A stretch of 64,000 bases of DNA from Caldovatus sediminis. GTDB taxonomy: Bacteria > Pseudomonadota > Alphaproteobacteria > Acetobacterales > Acetobacteraceae. This document shows positions 28,493-36,719 of this stretch, in pieces. Below the pieces are notes generated by a model, which was given only the letters and a program-made list of their open reading frames with translations, did no database searches and was not told the origin of the DNA. How positions within the stretch are numbered: the first letter of the stretch is position 1; every line of letters begins with the position of its first letter. The translations under genes were made by a program, and so were the position numbers. The DNA lies in contig NZ_BMKS01000004.1 of NCBI RefSeq assembly GCF_014644455.1, positions 186,001-250,000 of the forward strand, written 5' to 3'.

Positions 28493-29233
28493 TCACGCCG
28501 CCCTGGCGGCGGCGCGTTGGAACAGGCTGCCCGCGCGGACGTCCCGCATGGGCGCGCCCATGCGCGCGAGCGCGGCCCAGAGCGAGGCCTGGTTCGAGGT
28601 GACGACCGGCCGCCCGCTGCGCGCCTCGATCGTCTCGATCCGGTCCATGGTCAGCAGGTTCGTGCAGCTGATGAAGATCGCGTCGCAATTGCCGATCGCC
28701 TCCGCGTTCCCGAGCGCCAGTTCGGCGACCTGGTCGGAGGAGATCGCGCGGATGTCCTCGCTGACCGGGCACCGGAAGCTCTCGAGCGCCACGACCTCGA
28801 AGCCGTGGTGGCGGCAGAAGGCGATCTCGTGCTCGTTCACCGCGTCCGGATAGGGCGTGACCAGGAAGATGCGGCGCGCGCCGTGGGCGCGCAGCGCCTC
28901 GACCACCGCGGTCGAGGTCGTCACGGCGGGGATGCCGGTAAGCCGCGTGATGCGCTCGGCAAGGCGCGCCTCCTTGCCGACGCCCTCGAGGAAGCTGCCG
29001 CTGGTGCACCCGTAGACGATGATCTCGGGGTGGGCCTGGGCCAGGTCGTACGCCGCGCGGTCGAGGGATTCCGCCATCGCCAGCAGGGATTCGCGGCTGA
29101 TGGCGTTGCCCGGGCGGGAGAGGCGGTTGTGGTTCATCACCACGCCGGGCGGCAGGAAGAGGGGCAGCTCCCGTTCCATCGCGACGTTGCCGGGCGGGGC
29201 GAGGATGCCGATGCGCCGCACCTTGTTGTCCAT
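28493..29233 (-). CDS. Asp/Glu racemase-superfamily enzyme (maleate isomerase/arylmalonate decarboxylase-like)
   Basis: A 246-residue protein of the Asp/Glu/hydantoin racemase superfamily. It begins MDNKVRRIGILAPPGNVAME, as in maleate cis-trans isomerases, and has both catalytic cysteines in their usual contexts: YGCTSGSF and FISCTNLLT. The family works by cysteine-pair chemistry on short dicarboxylates. Maleate isomerase is the closest pattern, giving fumarate from maleate; aspartate racemase or arylmalonate decarboxylase activity is less likely. It converges with the TctC receptor gene (54 bp), whose ligand might be a related dicarboxylate, though this is speculative. Confidence 0.75.
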   Translation of the reverse strand: MDNKVRRIGILAPPGNVAMERELPLFLPPGVVMNHNRLSRPGNAISRESLLAMAESLDRAAYDLAQAHPEIIVYGCTSGSFLEGVGKEARLAERITRLTGIPAVTTSTAVVEALRAHGARRIFLVTPYPDAVNEHEIAFCRHHGFEVVALESFRCPVSEDIRAISSDQVAELALGNAEAIGNCDAIFISCTNLLTMDRIETIEARSGRPVVTSNQASLWAALARMGAPMRDVRAGSLFQRAAARAA

Positions 29234-29432
29234 GGGCCAGCCCTCCACTGCGATCCCGTCCGCGAGGGTAGGGGGCCAGAACGTCCCCTGGCCAGCCGGG
29301 ATGCCGCGCGGCGCGCGGTGCCGGAACCCTCGGCGGGCGCCGCGGCGCCGCGACAGGCCGCCGGTCGGCGCTCGACAAGCCCGGGCGTCCGCCCCAACTC
29401 TGCCCGCACCAGGCGATCGAGGGGAGGAGGGC

Positions 29433-29831
29433 ATGACGTGCCAGCGGCGGAGCGGGAGGCGGCCGGCGGCGATCCTCGCCGCCGCGGTCGTGCTGGGCGC
29501 GCCCGGCGGCGGCGGCGCGCATCACGGCTGGTCGTGGGCCGAGGACGAGCAGATCGAGCTGCGCGGCACGGTCCGCGAGGTCTACATCGGCCAGCCCCAT
29601 CCCACGCTGCGCGTCGAGACCCCGGACGACGGGATCTGGATCGTCGAGCTCGCCAATCCCCGGCAGACGGCGCGCGCCGGCTTCTCCGCCGCCTCCGCCC
29701 GGGCCGGCGACCCGGTGGTCGCCTATGGCCACCGCTCCGCCGCCCGCGGGGAGCGGCGCATGAAGGCGGTGCGCGTCCGGGTCGGCGACCGGACCTACGA
29801 TCTCTACCCGGAACGGATCCGGGGCGGCTGA
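29433..29831 (+). CDS. Small periplasmic DUF6152-like protein
   Basis: A 132-residue exported protein: a signal peptide (AAAVVLGAPGGGGA) is followed by HHGWSWAEDEQIELRGTVRE, the hallmark N-terminus of the DUF6152 family, then a small beta-barrel-like domain ending YDLYPERI. GAGGGGAGGAGGG precedes the ATG. The His-His at the mature N-terminus may bind copper, but this is only suggested by its position. Its stop is 10 bp before a small membrane protein gene, so the two probably act together. Confidence 0.68.
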   Translation: MTCQRRSGRRPAAILAAAVVLGAPGGGGAHHGWSWAEDEQIELRGTVREVYIGQPHPTLRVETPDDGIWIVELANPRQTARAGFSAASARAGDPVVAYGHRSAARGERRMKAVRVRVGDRTYDLYPERIRGG

Positions 29832-29841
29832 GCGCCCCGCC

Positions 29842-30324
29842 GTGGAGGCCGCGCTGCAGGCCCTGTCCGAGTGGCCGCTCGCGGCGGCCCTGCGCCGGTC
29901 CGGCGTCGGCTACCCGCTGCTGAACGCGGCGCACATCCTGGCGATCGGGCTCCTCATCGGCGCGATCGCGACGCTGGACCTGCGGCTGCTCGGCGCTTTC
30001 CGGGCCCACCCGATCGCGGAGCTCGGGCCGCCGCTGCAGCGCGTCGCGGCGGCCGGGCTGCTGCTCGCGGTGGCGACGGGTGCACTCCTGTTCAGCACCC
30101 GGCCGGTCGCCTACGCGGAGAACCCGGCGTTCCTGGCCAAGCTCGGGCTGGTCGGGCTGGGGCTGATCAACGTGCTCGGACTCCGCTGCAACCCGCACTG
30201 GCGCCGGGCCGTGGATGGCGCCGACGGCCGCGTGCACGGCTCGGTGCGGGCGGCGGCGCTGGTCTCGCTGCTCGTCTGGGTGGGGGCGGTGGTCGCAGGG
30301 CGCTGGATCGGCTTTCTCCAGTAG
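29842..30324 (+). CDS. Small four-helix membrane protein (DUF6644/DUF2214-like)
   Basis: A 160-residue integral membrane protein with four predicted helices, at about residues 25-45, 65-85, 98-115 and 135-155. The first contains LLNAAHILAIGLLIGAIATL with an in-membrane His, which could be a haem or metal ligand. The GTG at 29842 is the start, 10 bp after the DUF6152-like gene, so both are likely cotranscribed. I recognise the pair as recurrent in proteobacteria but know of no established function; a role in copper or electron-transfer chemistry at the membrane is a guess. Confidence 0.62.
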   Translation: MEAALQALSEWPLAAALRRSGVGYPLLNAAHILAIGLLIGAIATLDLRLLGAFRAHPIAELGPPLQRVAAAGLLLAVATGALLFSTRPVAYAENPAFLAKLGLVGLGLINVLGLRCNPHWRRAVDGADGRVHGSVRAAALVSLLVWVGAVVAGRWIGFLQ

Positions 30325-30369
30325 CCGGGGCGCGCCGCGCCACCGGCCCGGGATCCCGCTGCGGCGGCC

Positions 30370-31146
30370 CTAACCCCGGAAGTGCTCTTCCGCCTTGGCC
30401 CAGAACACGACCCGCCGCTCGACCCATTGCAGCGACCAGTGCAGCGCGACGCCCATGATCGAGAGCACGACGAACAGCGCGAAGGCCCCGGCGATGTCGA
30501 GCGCGTAGTGGGCCTGCATGATCAGGAACCCGACGCCCCGGTTGGCACCCACGAACTCGCCGACGATGGCGCCGATCACGCTGAACACGATGGCCGTGTT
30601 GAGCCCCGCGAAGACGAAGGGGAGGGCGTTGGGCAGGCGCAGGTAGCGCAGCACCTGCCAGCGGCTGGCGGAAAGCGCGCTCATCAGGTCGAGCCGGTCC
30701 TGGTCCACGGACTTGAGGCCGGCGATGACGTTCACCAGCACGGGAAACAGCGAGACCAGCGCGACGATCACGATCTTGGACTCGATCCCGAAGCCGAACC
30801 AGACGATGATGAGCGGCGCCACTGCCACCTTCGGCACGGTCTGGAGCGCGACGACATAGGGATAGACGATGCGCTCCGCGGTCGGGAACACCACCACCCA
30901 GACGCCGATCGCGATGCCGAGCGCGCTGCCCGCGAGGAAGCCGGCGACCGCCTGGAAGGCGGTGATCGCGGCGTGGCCGAGGTAGTTCGCCTCGGCGAAG
31001 CCGCGGAAGAAGGCGGCGAGAACGGCGCTCGGCGCCGGGACCAGGTAGCCGGGGATCTCGAACCCGCGGACGACCGCCTCCCAGCCGGCGAGGACCAGGG
31101 CGAGGACGACGAGCGGCAGCGCCGCGCGCCGCGCCGCGGCCGTCAC
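30370..31146 (-). CDS. ABC transporter permease, SsuC/TauC type
   Basis: A 258-residue inner-membrane permease of the nitrate/sulfonate/taurine family, with six hydrophobic segments. The cytoplasmic EAA loop is near residues 150-180 (DLMSALSASRWQVLRYLRLP). A GTG at 31146 overlaps the stop of the ATPase gene (GTGA). It forms the channel of an NMT1-type importer with the two genes upstream. The last gene of a four-gene leftward operon that begins with a luciferase-like monooxygenase. Confidence 0.9.
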   Translation of the reverse strand: MTAAARRAALPLVVLALVLAGWEAVVRGFEIPGYLVPAPSAVLAAFFRGFAEANYLGHAAITAFQAVAGFLAGSALGIAIGVWVVVFPTAERIVYPYVVALQTVPKVAVAPLIIVWFGFGIESKIVIVALVSLFPVLVNVIAGLKSVDQDRLDLMSALSASRWQVLRYLRLPNALPFVFAGLNTAIVFSVIGAIVGEFVGANRGVGFLIMQAHYALDIAGAFALFVVLSIMGVALHWSLQWVERRVVFWAKAEEHFRG

Positions 31147-31934
31147 AGCGCGACCCCGTGGCCGCCGAGCAGCAGGCGGACGCGGCGCACCAGCTCCCCG
31201 AATTCGGGCTTCAGCGTGTCGTCCAGGGTGCGCAGCCGCGGCATCGGGTTATCGATCACCTCCAGCACCCGCCCCGGCCGCGCCGACATCACCACGACGC
31301 GGTCCGCGAGGAACACCGCCTCCGGGATGGAGTGCGTGATGAACATCACGGTCTTGCGCTGCGCCGCCCAGATGCGCTGCAGCTCGAGGTTCATCTGCTC
31401 GCGTGTCATCGCGTCCAGCGCGCCGAACGGCTCGTCCATCAGGAGGAGCGGGGCGTCGTGCACCAGGGCGCGGGCGATGGCGGCGCGCTGCTGCATGCCG
31501 CCGGAGAGCTCCTGGGGGTAATGGCGCTCGAAGCCGGCGAGGCCGACCAACTCGAGCAGCGCCGCCGCCCGGTCGCGGTACTCGGCGCGCGGCAGGCGCA
31601 GGACATCGGCGGGCAGCAGGACGTTGTCGAGCACCGTCCGCCAGGGCAGCAGCACCGGGCTCTGGAAGACGATGCCGACGTCGCTGCGCGGCCCCCGCAC
31701 GGGCCGGCCGTAGAGCGCGATCTCGCCGCGCGTCGGGCGGCGCAGGCCGGCGACCAGCTTGAGCAGCGTGCTCTTGCCGCAGCCGGACGGGCCGACGATC
31801 GCGACGAACTCCCGGTCCGCGACCTCGAGGTCCACGGCGGCGAGGGCCTCGACCGAGGCCGCGCCGCGCTCGAACACCATGCCGAGGCCGCGGATCGAAA
31901 GCGCGGCGAGGCCGGCCGGCAGTCCCTCCGGCAC
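31143..31934 (-). CDS. ABC transporter ATP-binding protein, SsuB/TauB type
   Basis: A 263-residue ATPase with Walker A GPSGCGKST, Q-loop FQSPVLLPW, signature LSGGMQQR, Walker B LLLMDEPFGALD and switch His in FITHSIPEA. This pattern is typical of nitrate/sulfonate/taurine importers. The start is a GTG at 31934, 3 bp after the stop of the substrate-binding protein gene, and its own stop overlaps the permease start. It powers uptake by the neighbouring permease. Confidence 0.92.
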   Translation of the reverse strand: MPEGLPAGLAALSIRGLGMVFERGAASVEALAAVDLEVADREFVAIVGPSGCGKSTLLKLVAGLRRPTRGEIALYGRPVRGPRSDVGIVFQSPVLLPWRTVLDNVLLPADVLRLPRAEYRDRAAALLELVGLAGFERHYPQELSGGMQQRAAIARALVHDAPLLLMDEPFGALDAMTREQMNLELQRIWAAQRKTVMFITHSIPEAVFLADRVVVMSARPGRVLEVIDNPMPRLRTLDDTLKPEFGELVRRVRLLLGGHGVAL

Positions 31935-31937
31935 GGC

Positions 31938-32993
31938 TCAGGTCGCGGCGCGCGCCCGCTGGACGATGGGCGCGACGTCCAGGCGGTTGATCGGCTCGAT
32001 CAGCTCGGTGGTGAAGAGCCCGGCGCTGTCGATCGGCCGCTCCATGAGCTTCTGCTCGACCATGAAGCGCTGCATGGCGTCCCACTGCGCCTGCGTCATC
32101 TCGCCCCACTTCACCGTGGGATCGTCCCAGCGCTTCCACAGCTCCGAGGCGCGCTGCACGACGTAGGCGGCGCGGTTCAGCGCCTCTTCCTCGGAGACGC
32201 CGGTCGGACGGCCGAACATCTTCCAGTGCTCGCGCACCGCGGCCTGCGGCGCGACCTGGCAGAACACCGACCCGGCGATCACGCCGCGCAGCGTGCGCTC
32301 CACGGCGTCCCGGTTCTGGCGCAGGAAATTGGCGTTGACCGCCAGCACGGAACTCGGCTGGTCGCGCGTGAAGTAGCGGAGCTTGAAGCCGAGCGTCTCG
32401 ATGATCGCGTGCTGTGCGCGGAACAGCGCCAGCGCCTGCACGCGATCGGTGCGCAGCGCCGTCGCCGCTGCCGCGCCGTTGCCGACGGGCAGCAGCGAGA
32501 CGCCGCGCTCCGGGTCGACGCCGGCCTCGGCGAGCATGGCGCGGAGCGACGGGATCGCGCCGCTCGCCAGGTTCGCCACGCCGATGTTCCTGCCGCGCAG
32601 GTCGGAGAGGCTGCGGACCGGGCTCTCCTCCGGCACCACGACCTCGTAGATGTTCCCGCGGTCCTGGAGGTAGGCGGCGACCACCGGCAGGGTGGGGTTG
32701 CGCGACTTCGCCAGGATCAGCGTCTCCATGCCGACGTAGCCGAGCTGCGCCTGGTTGGTGGCGACGAGCTGCAGCGTGGCGGCGGAGCCGGCCGCCGTGC
32801 CGAACTCCGCCTCCACGCCCTGCTCGCGGTAGAAGCCGAGCGGGATGCCGAGGAAGAGGAAGCCGTGATAGGCCTCGACCGTCGCCGAGGCACCCCAGAT
32901 GCGCACCTTCGGGGCGGACTGCGCGGCCGCGCCGCGCAGGAGAGCCGGCGCGGCCAGTGCGCCGAGCGCGATGCCACGTCGCGTGATGCCCAT
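31938..32993 (-). CDS. ABC transporter substrate-binding protein, NMT1/SsuA family
   Basis: A 351-residue periplasmic binding protein. The signal peptide has a twin-Arg motif (GITRRGIALGALAAP) and a cleavage site near AAAQSAP, suggesting Tat export. The body shows the NMT1/THI5-like fold: FYREQGVEAEF, LRGRNIGVANLASG and DRVQALALFRAQ. Family ligands include alkanesulfonates, thiamine precursors and nitriles. The linked luciferase-like monooxygenase makes a sulfonate-like or aromatic compound plausible, but the ligand cannot be read from sequence. Confidence 0.87.
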   Translation of the reverse strand: MGITRRGIALGALAAPALLRGAAAQSAPKVRIWGASATVEAYHGFLFLGIPLGFYREQGVEAEFGTAAGSAATLQLVATNQAQLGYVGMETLILAKSRNPTLPVVAAYLQDRGNIYEVVVPEESPVRSLSDLRGRNIGVANLASGAIPSLRAMLAEAGVDPERGVSLLPVGNGAAAATALRTDRVQALALFRAQHAIIETLGFKLRYFTRDQPSSVLAVNANFLRQNRDAVERTLRGVIAGSVFCQVAPQAAVREHWKMFGRPTGVSEEEALNRAAYVVQRASELWKRWDDPTVKWGEMTQAQWDAMQRFMVEQKLMERPIDSAGLFTTELIEPINRLDVAPIVQRARAAT

Positions 32994-33009
32994 CCCTGCC
33001 TCTCCTCCC

Positions 33010-34074
33010 TCAACCCGCGAAGCGCGGGATCACGTGCCTGCCGATCAGCTCGATCGAGCGCATCACCTGCTCGTGGGTGGTGCGGCCCGCCTGCAGGAAG
33101 AAGATGAACTGGTCGATGCCGATCTCGGCCCACCGCTCGACCTGGCGGCAGACCGTGTCGGGGTTGCCGCCGATCGCCATCGCGTCCTCGATGAGCTGGT
33201 CGTCGCTGCGGCTGGCGATCTTGTCGTTGACCCTGTTCACGCCGCCGTCGGTCGCGAAGCGCACACGGTTCACCTCGGCGTCGTTGTCGCCGTAGTACCA
33301 GCGCGCGGCCGCGCAGGCGAGCGCGCGGCCCCTGCGGTCGTCCTCGTCCACGCAGGAGATGGCGAAGACGCCGGCCTGGTCGTTCTTCACCCGCGCGACG
33401 AGGGAGGAGGCGTCGGCGTTGCGCAGGCCCTCGCGGAAGGCGCGCACGAAGGGCGCGGTCTCGTCGGGCGTGTTGCGCGTCACGCCGATGCAGCCGAAGC
33501 CCTGGAGGCCGGCGTAGCGCCATGAATCGAGCGCGGAGGCGGCAACCCAGAGCGGCGGATGCGGACGCTGGATCGGGCGCGGGACGACGTGGCGCGGCGG
33601 CAGTCGGTAGTGCTCGCCCTCGTAGCCGGGGAACAGGTCGCTCTCCAGCATGCGCAGGATCGCCTCCATCGCCTCGCGCCCCATGTCGCGGCCCTTCGCG
33701 GGGTCGAAGCCGAGGCCCTCCACGACGTAGGGCGAGGTGCCGCGCCCGGCGCCGAACTCGCAGCGGCCGTTGCTCAGCACGTCGAGCGTGGCGACGCGCT
33801 CGGCGACGAAGAACGGATTGTGCAGCGGCACCAGGATCACGCCGAAGCCGAGCCGCATCCGCGTGGTGCGCTGGCTGATCGCGGCGAGCACCATCTCCGG
33901 CGTCGGGCAATGGCCGATCTCGATGAAGAAGTGCTGCTCGGTGATCCAGAAGTACTCGAAGCCGGCCTGCTCGCCCGCGACGGCCTGCTCGATGCTGTTC
34001 CAGAACGCCTCGCGCTCCGAGGTCGCGGTCCAGGGCTTGGGCAGCTGGATCTGCGTCATCAGGCCGAATTTCAT
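33010..34074 (-). CDS. Luciferase-like (LLM) flavin-dependent oxidoreductase
   Basis: A 354-residue bacterial luciferase-family TIM-barrel enzyme. It begins MKFGLMTQIQLPKPW and has YFWITEQHF, RMRLGFGVILVPLHNPF and GRCEFGAGRGTSP, all standard LLM segments that bind FMNH2 and shape the active site. Such enzymes use reduced flavin and O2, for example desulfonation by SsuD or cleavage of N- or S-containing organics. No flavin reductase is adjacent. It is first in an operon with an NMT1-type importer (16-bp gap), so importer and oxygenase probably share a substrate. Confidence 0.87.
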   Translation of the reverse strand: MKFGLMTQIQLPKPWTATSEREAFWNSIEQAVAGEQAGFEYFWITEQHFFIEIGHCPTPEMVLAAISQRTTRMRLGFGVILVPLHNPFFVAERVATLDVLSNGRCEFGAGRGTSPYVVEGLGFDPAKGRDMGREAMEAILRMLESDLFPGYEGEHYRLPPRHVVPRPIQRPHPPLWVAASALDSWRYAGLQGFGCIGVTRNTPDETAPFVRAFREGLRNADASSLVARVKNDQAGVFAISCVDEDDRRGRALACAAARWYYGDNDAEVNRVRFATDGGVNRVNDKIASRSDDQLIEDAMAIGGNPDTVCRQVERWAEIGIDQFIFFLQAGRTTHEQVMRSIELIGRHVIPRFAG

Positions 34075-34135
34075 GCGTTCCCCGCCTCGAGTCCCGCGCC
34101 CAGGCTAGAGACGCCCGGAGCGGCCGTCCATGCCC

Positions 34136-34164
34136 TTTCGGGGCGCCGACCGCCGCCCTAGCAT
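34136..34164 (+). promoter_or_regulatory. Candidate promoter of the M24-family gene
   Basis: TTTCGG at 34136-34141 and TAGCAT at 34159-34164, with a 17-bp spacer, stand 24 bp before the ATG at 34188. Similar TAGxxT boxes occur before other genes here (for example before 6808 and 35701), which supports a shared -10 form. The -35 match is weak. Confidence 0.33.
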
Positions 34165-34187
34165 CGCGGCACGGAGGGGCCACGCCG

Positions 34188-35348
34188 ATGTCCAAGCACG
34201 ACTTCACCGCCGCCGAGTTCGCCGATCGCCTGGCCCGCGCGCGCCGCGCGGTCGCCGCGGCCGGCCTCGACTGGATGGTGCTGTTCCATCCGGTCTCGAT
34301 CCTGTGGCTCACCGGCGGCGAGGCGAAGTCCTACCGCGCCTTCCAGTGCCTGCTGCTGGCCGCCGACGAGCGTCCGCTCACCCTGCTGACCAACGGCGCG
34401 GACGTCGCGGAATGGCGGGACGACTCGCTGGCGGACGAGGTGCACGGCTGGGGCGGGCCGGAGCCGGAGGACCCGGTCGACGCCTTCGCCCGCCTCGCCC
34501 GCGACAAGGGGCTTCTCGGCGCCCGCGTCGGCATCGAGGTGCCGGGCTTCTACCTGCATCCGCACCACTACGTGCGCATCAGGGACCTGCTGGGCGCGGC
34601 GCTGGTGGCCGAGCCCTCCAACCTCATCCATGCGCTGAAGGCGGTGAAGTCGCCGGCCGAGCTCGCGCTGGTGCGCGAGGCCGCGGCGCGCGCCGACGCC
34701 GCCATGCGGGCGCTGTTCGCCGCCGTCGCCGAGGGGCGGATGGAACTCGAGCTGGCGGCGGAGGCGCATCGTGCGCTGCTCGCCTCCGGCTGCACCCTGC
34801 CTGCCAGCCAGATGAACCTCGTGACCGGCGAGCGCCTCTGCTACCCGATCGGCGGGCCGACCCGGCGGCGCCTCCGGCGCGGCGATGCCGGGACGGTCGA
34901 GATCGGCGCGGCGTACAAGCGCTACACCGCCACGCTCGGCCGGCAGTTCAGCCTCGGCGAGCCTGCCGCGCGGGTCCGCGAGATCTTCGCCGTCGTCGAG
35001 GAGGCGGGCGAGGCCATGATGGCCGCGATCCGCGACGGCGTGCCGGCGGCGGAGCCGCACGAGGCGGCGAAACGCGTGATCGCGCGGGCGGGGCTCGACC
35101 GCTACCGGCTGCACACCTCGGGCTACGGGCTGGTGCCGGGATTCCCGCCCTCCTGGGGCGATCCGACGATCAACCTGTTCGGCGGCAGCGCCGCGGTGCT
35201 TCGCGCCGGCATGGTGGTGACCGTCGAGCCGCCGGTGTTCATCCACGAGGAGCGCGTCGGCGCGCGGATCATCGACAACGTCATCGTGACCGAGACCGGC
35301 TGCGAGCGGCTCTCCGCTCTGCCGCGCGACCTCGCCGTGCTCGGTTGA
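34188..35348 (+). CDS. M24-fold hydrolase lacking most metal ligands (creatinase/ectoine hydrolase-like)
   Basis: A 386-residue pita-bread-fold protein with a creatinase-type N-terminal domain (DWMVLFHPVSILWLTGG) and an M24 catalytic domain. The five metal ligands of Xaa-Pro peptidases are mostly replaced: the first Asp is Glu238, the second Asp is Thr249 (YTATLGRQF), the GHG His is Tyr in SGYGLV, and the last Glu is Ile in RIIDNV; only the Glu in TVEPPVF remains. This resembles metal-independent creatinase and the ectoine hydrolase group (GFPPSWGD), which cleave small amides or guanidino compounds. It is divergent from the LLM/ABC operon, perhaps acting on the same imported compound. Confidence 0.78.
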   Translation: MSKHDFTAAEFADRLARARRAVAAAGLDWMVLFHPVSILWLTGGEAKSYRAFQCLLLAADERPLTLLTNGADVAEWRDDSLADEVHGWGGPEPEDPVDAFARLARDKGLLGARVGIEVPGFYLHPHHYVRIRDLLGAALVAEPSNLIHALKAVKSPAELALVREAAARADAAMRALFAAVAEGRMELELAAEAHRALLASGCTLPASQMNLVTGERLCYPIGGPTRRRLRRGDAGTVEIGAAYKRYTATLGRQFSLGEPAARVREIFAVVEEAGEAMMAAIRDGVPAAEPHEAAKRVIARAGLDRYRLHTSGYGLVPGFPPSWGDPTINLFGGSAAVLRAGMVVTVEPPVFIHEERVGARIIDNVIVTETGCERLSALPRDLAVLG

Positions 35349-35700
35349 GGCCCCGACGGCGCGCGGCGGCTTGCGCTCGACGCCGAGCCGCTGCCTGGCG
35401 GCCGGGCGCGCGTCACCGCGCCGGTGCGCGCCGAGCGCGGCAGATGGGGACACGCCGCCCGCGAGGCCGGCATCCGGAACTCCGGCGCGGGCGGGGGCGG
35501 GCCTCGGGCGCCGGAGGACACCGCACGCGAAGGGCATCATCGCCGTCCACCCATCCGGGGCAACCCCAGACCGCCGGGGGCAGCGCCACGCCTCACGCCC
35601 GCCACCGATCCCCCCAACCGGACGGACGTGACGTGGGGCGCGCTTTGCGGCAGGGCGCCGGGCGGCCTAGGCTGCGCGCAAGGCAGCCGCGGAGGCGAAC
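35349..35700. other. Intergenic stretch without a recognised gene
   Basis: A 352-bp GC-rich gap between the M24-family gene and the second TctC gene. Open frames exist in it on both strands, but their composition (Arg/Pro/Ala runs) is what GC-rich non-coding DNA gives. A CCTAGGCT box at about 35667-35674, some 27 bp before the tctC ATG, resembles the -10 form seen before other genes. Confidence 0.4.
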
Positions 35701-36717
35701 ATGGCAAGCGACGTCGGCATGATCGGGCGGCGCGGTGCGGCGGCGCTGGCCGTCGCCGCGGGCGCGGCGGCGGCCCATTCCGCGGCGGCCCGGGCGCAGG
35801 GAGGCGGAGCGGGCGCCTATCCGACCCGGCCGATCCGCATCATCGTTCCCTTCGCGGCGGGCGGCACCACCGACATCGTGGCCCGCGCCCTGGCGGAACG
35901 ACTCGCCGCGCAGCTCGGCCAGCCGGTGGTGGTGGAGAATCGCGGCGGCGCCGGCGGCGTGGTCGCCGGCGAGACCTTCGCGCGCTCCGAGCCGGACGGC
36001 CACACCCTGCTCGTCGCCACCGCCTCGCTGGTCGCGATCAACAAGGCGCTGCGGCCGAACCTGCCCTTCGATCCGGACGCGGAATTCGTGCCGATCGCGC
36101 TGCTCGCCCAGCAGCCGAACGTGCTCGTGGTCAATCCGCGCGTGCTGCCCCAGGTGCACACGTTGCAGGACCTCATCGCGCAGGCGAAGGCGCGGCCGGG
36201 GCAGCTGAATTACGCCTCGGCCGGCACCGGCACCCAGCTCCACCTCACCGGCGCGATGCTCGCCGCCGAGGCCGGGATCGACATCGTGCACGTGCCCTAT
36301 CGCGGCGCCGGCCCGGCGGTGGCCGACCTGATCGCCGGGCAGGTGCCGATGATGTTCGACGGGCTGGGCAGCGCCCTGCCGCATCTGCGCGCGGGGACGC
36401 TGCGCGCCATCGCCGTCGCCGCGGAGGCGCCGCACCCGGCGCTGCCGGAGGTGAGACCGGTGGCGGAGACGCTGCCGGGCTTCCTCTCGACCAACTGGAC
36501 CGGCCTGTTCGGCCTGCGCGGCACGCCGGCGCCGGTGCTGGACCGGCTCGAGGCGGAGACGCGCAAGGCGCTGGAGACGCCGGAGGTGCGGCGCCTCTTC
36601 GCCGAGCGGGCCTTCGATCCGATGCCGATCCCGCGCGACGGGCTGCCCGCCTTCCTCGAGGCCGAGCGGCGCCGCTGGAGCGAGGCGGTGCGGCGCTCCG
36701 GCGCCCGCGTCGAGTAG
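35701..36717 (+). CDS. Tripartite tricarboxylate transporter substrate-binding protein (TctC/Bug)
   Basis: A 338-residue TctC receptor. A signal peptide with an early Arg pair (MIGRRGAAALAVAAG) ends near ARAQG; the mature protein shows YPTRPIRIIVPFAAGGTTDI, VENRGGAGGVVAGE, PDGHTLL and VPYRGAGPAVADLIAGQV, the canonical family blocks. It should bind a carboxylate in the periplasm. Like the receptor at 27461, it has no tctAB neighbour. It shares only moderate similarity with that paralogue, so a recent tandem duplication is unlikely. Confidence 0.92.
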   Translation: MASDVGMIGRRGAAALAVAAGAAAAHSAAARAQGGGAGAYPTRPIRIIVPFAAGGTTDIVARALAERLAAQLGQPVVVENRGGAGGVVAGETFARSEPDGHTLLVATASLVAINKALRPNLPFDPDAEFVPIALLAQQPNVLVVNPRVLPQVHTLQDLIAQAKARPGQLNYASAGTGTQLHLTGAMLAAEAGIDIVHVPYRGAGPAVADLIAGQVPMMFDGLGSALPHLRAGTLRAIAVAAEAPHPALPEVRPVAETLPGFLSTNWTGLFGLRGTPAPVLDRLEAETRKALETPEVRRLFAERAFDPMPIPRDGLPAFLEAERRRWSEAVRRSGARVE

Positions 36718-36719
36718 GC

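Noticed and set aside
27461-36717. The two TctC receptors as products of a local tandem duplication
   Set aside because: They are about 7 kb apart with only family-level similarity and different neighbours.
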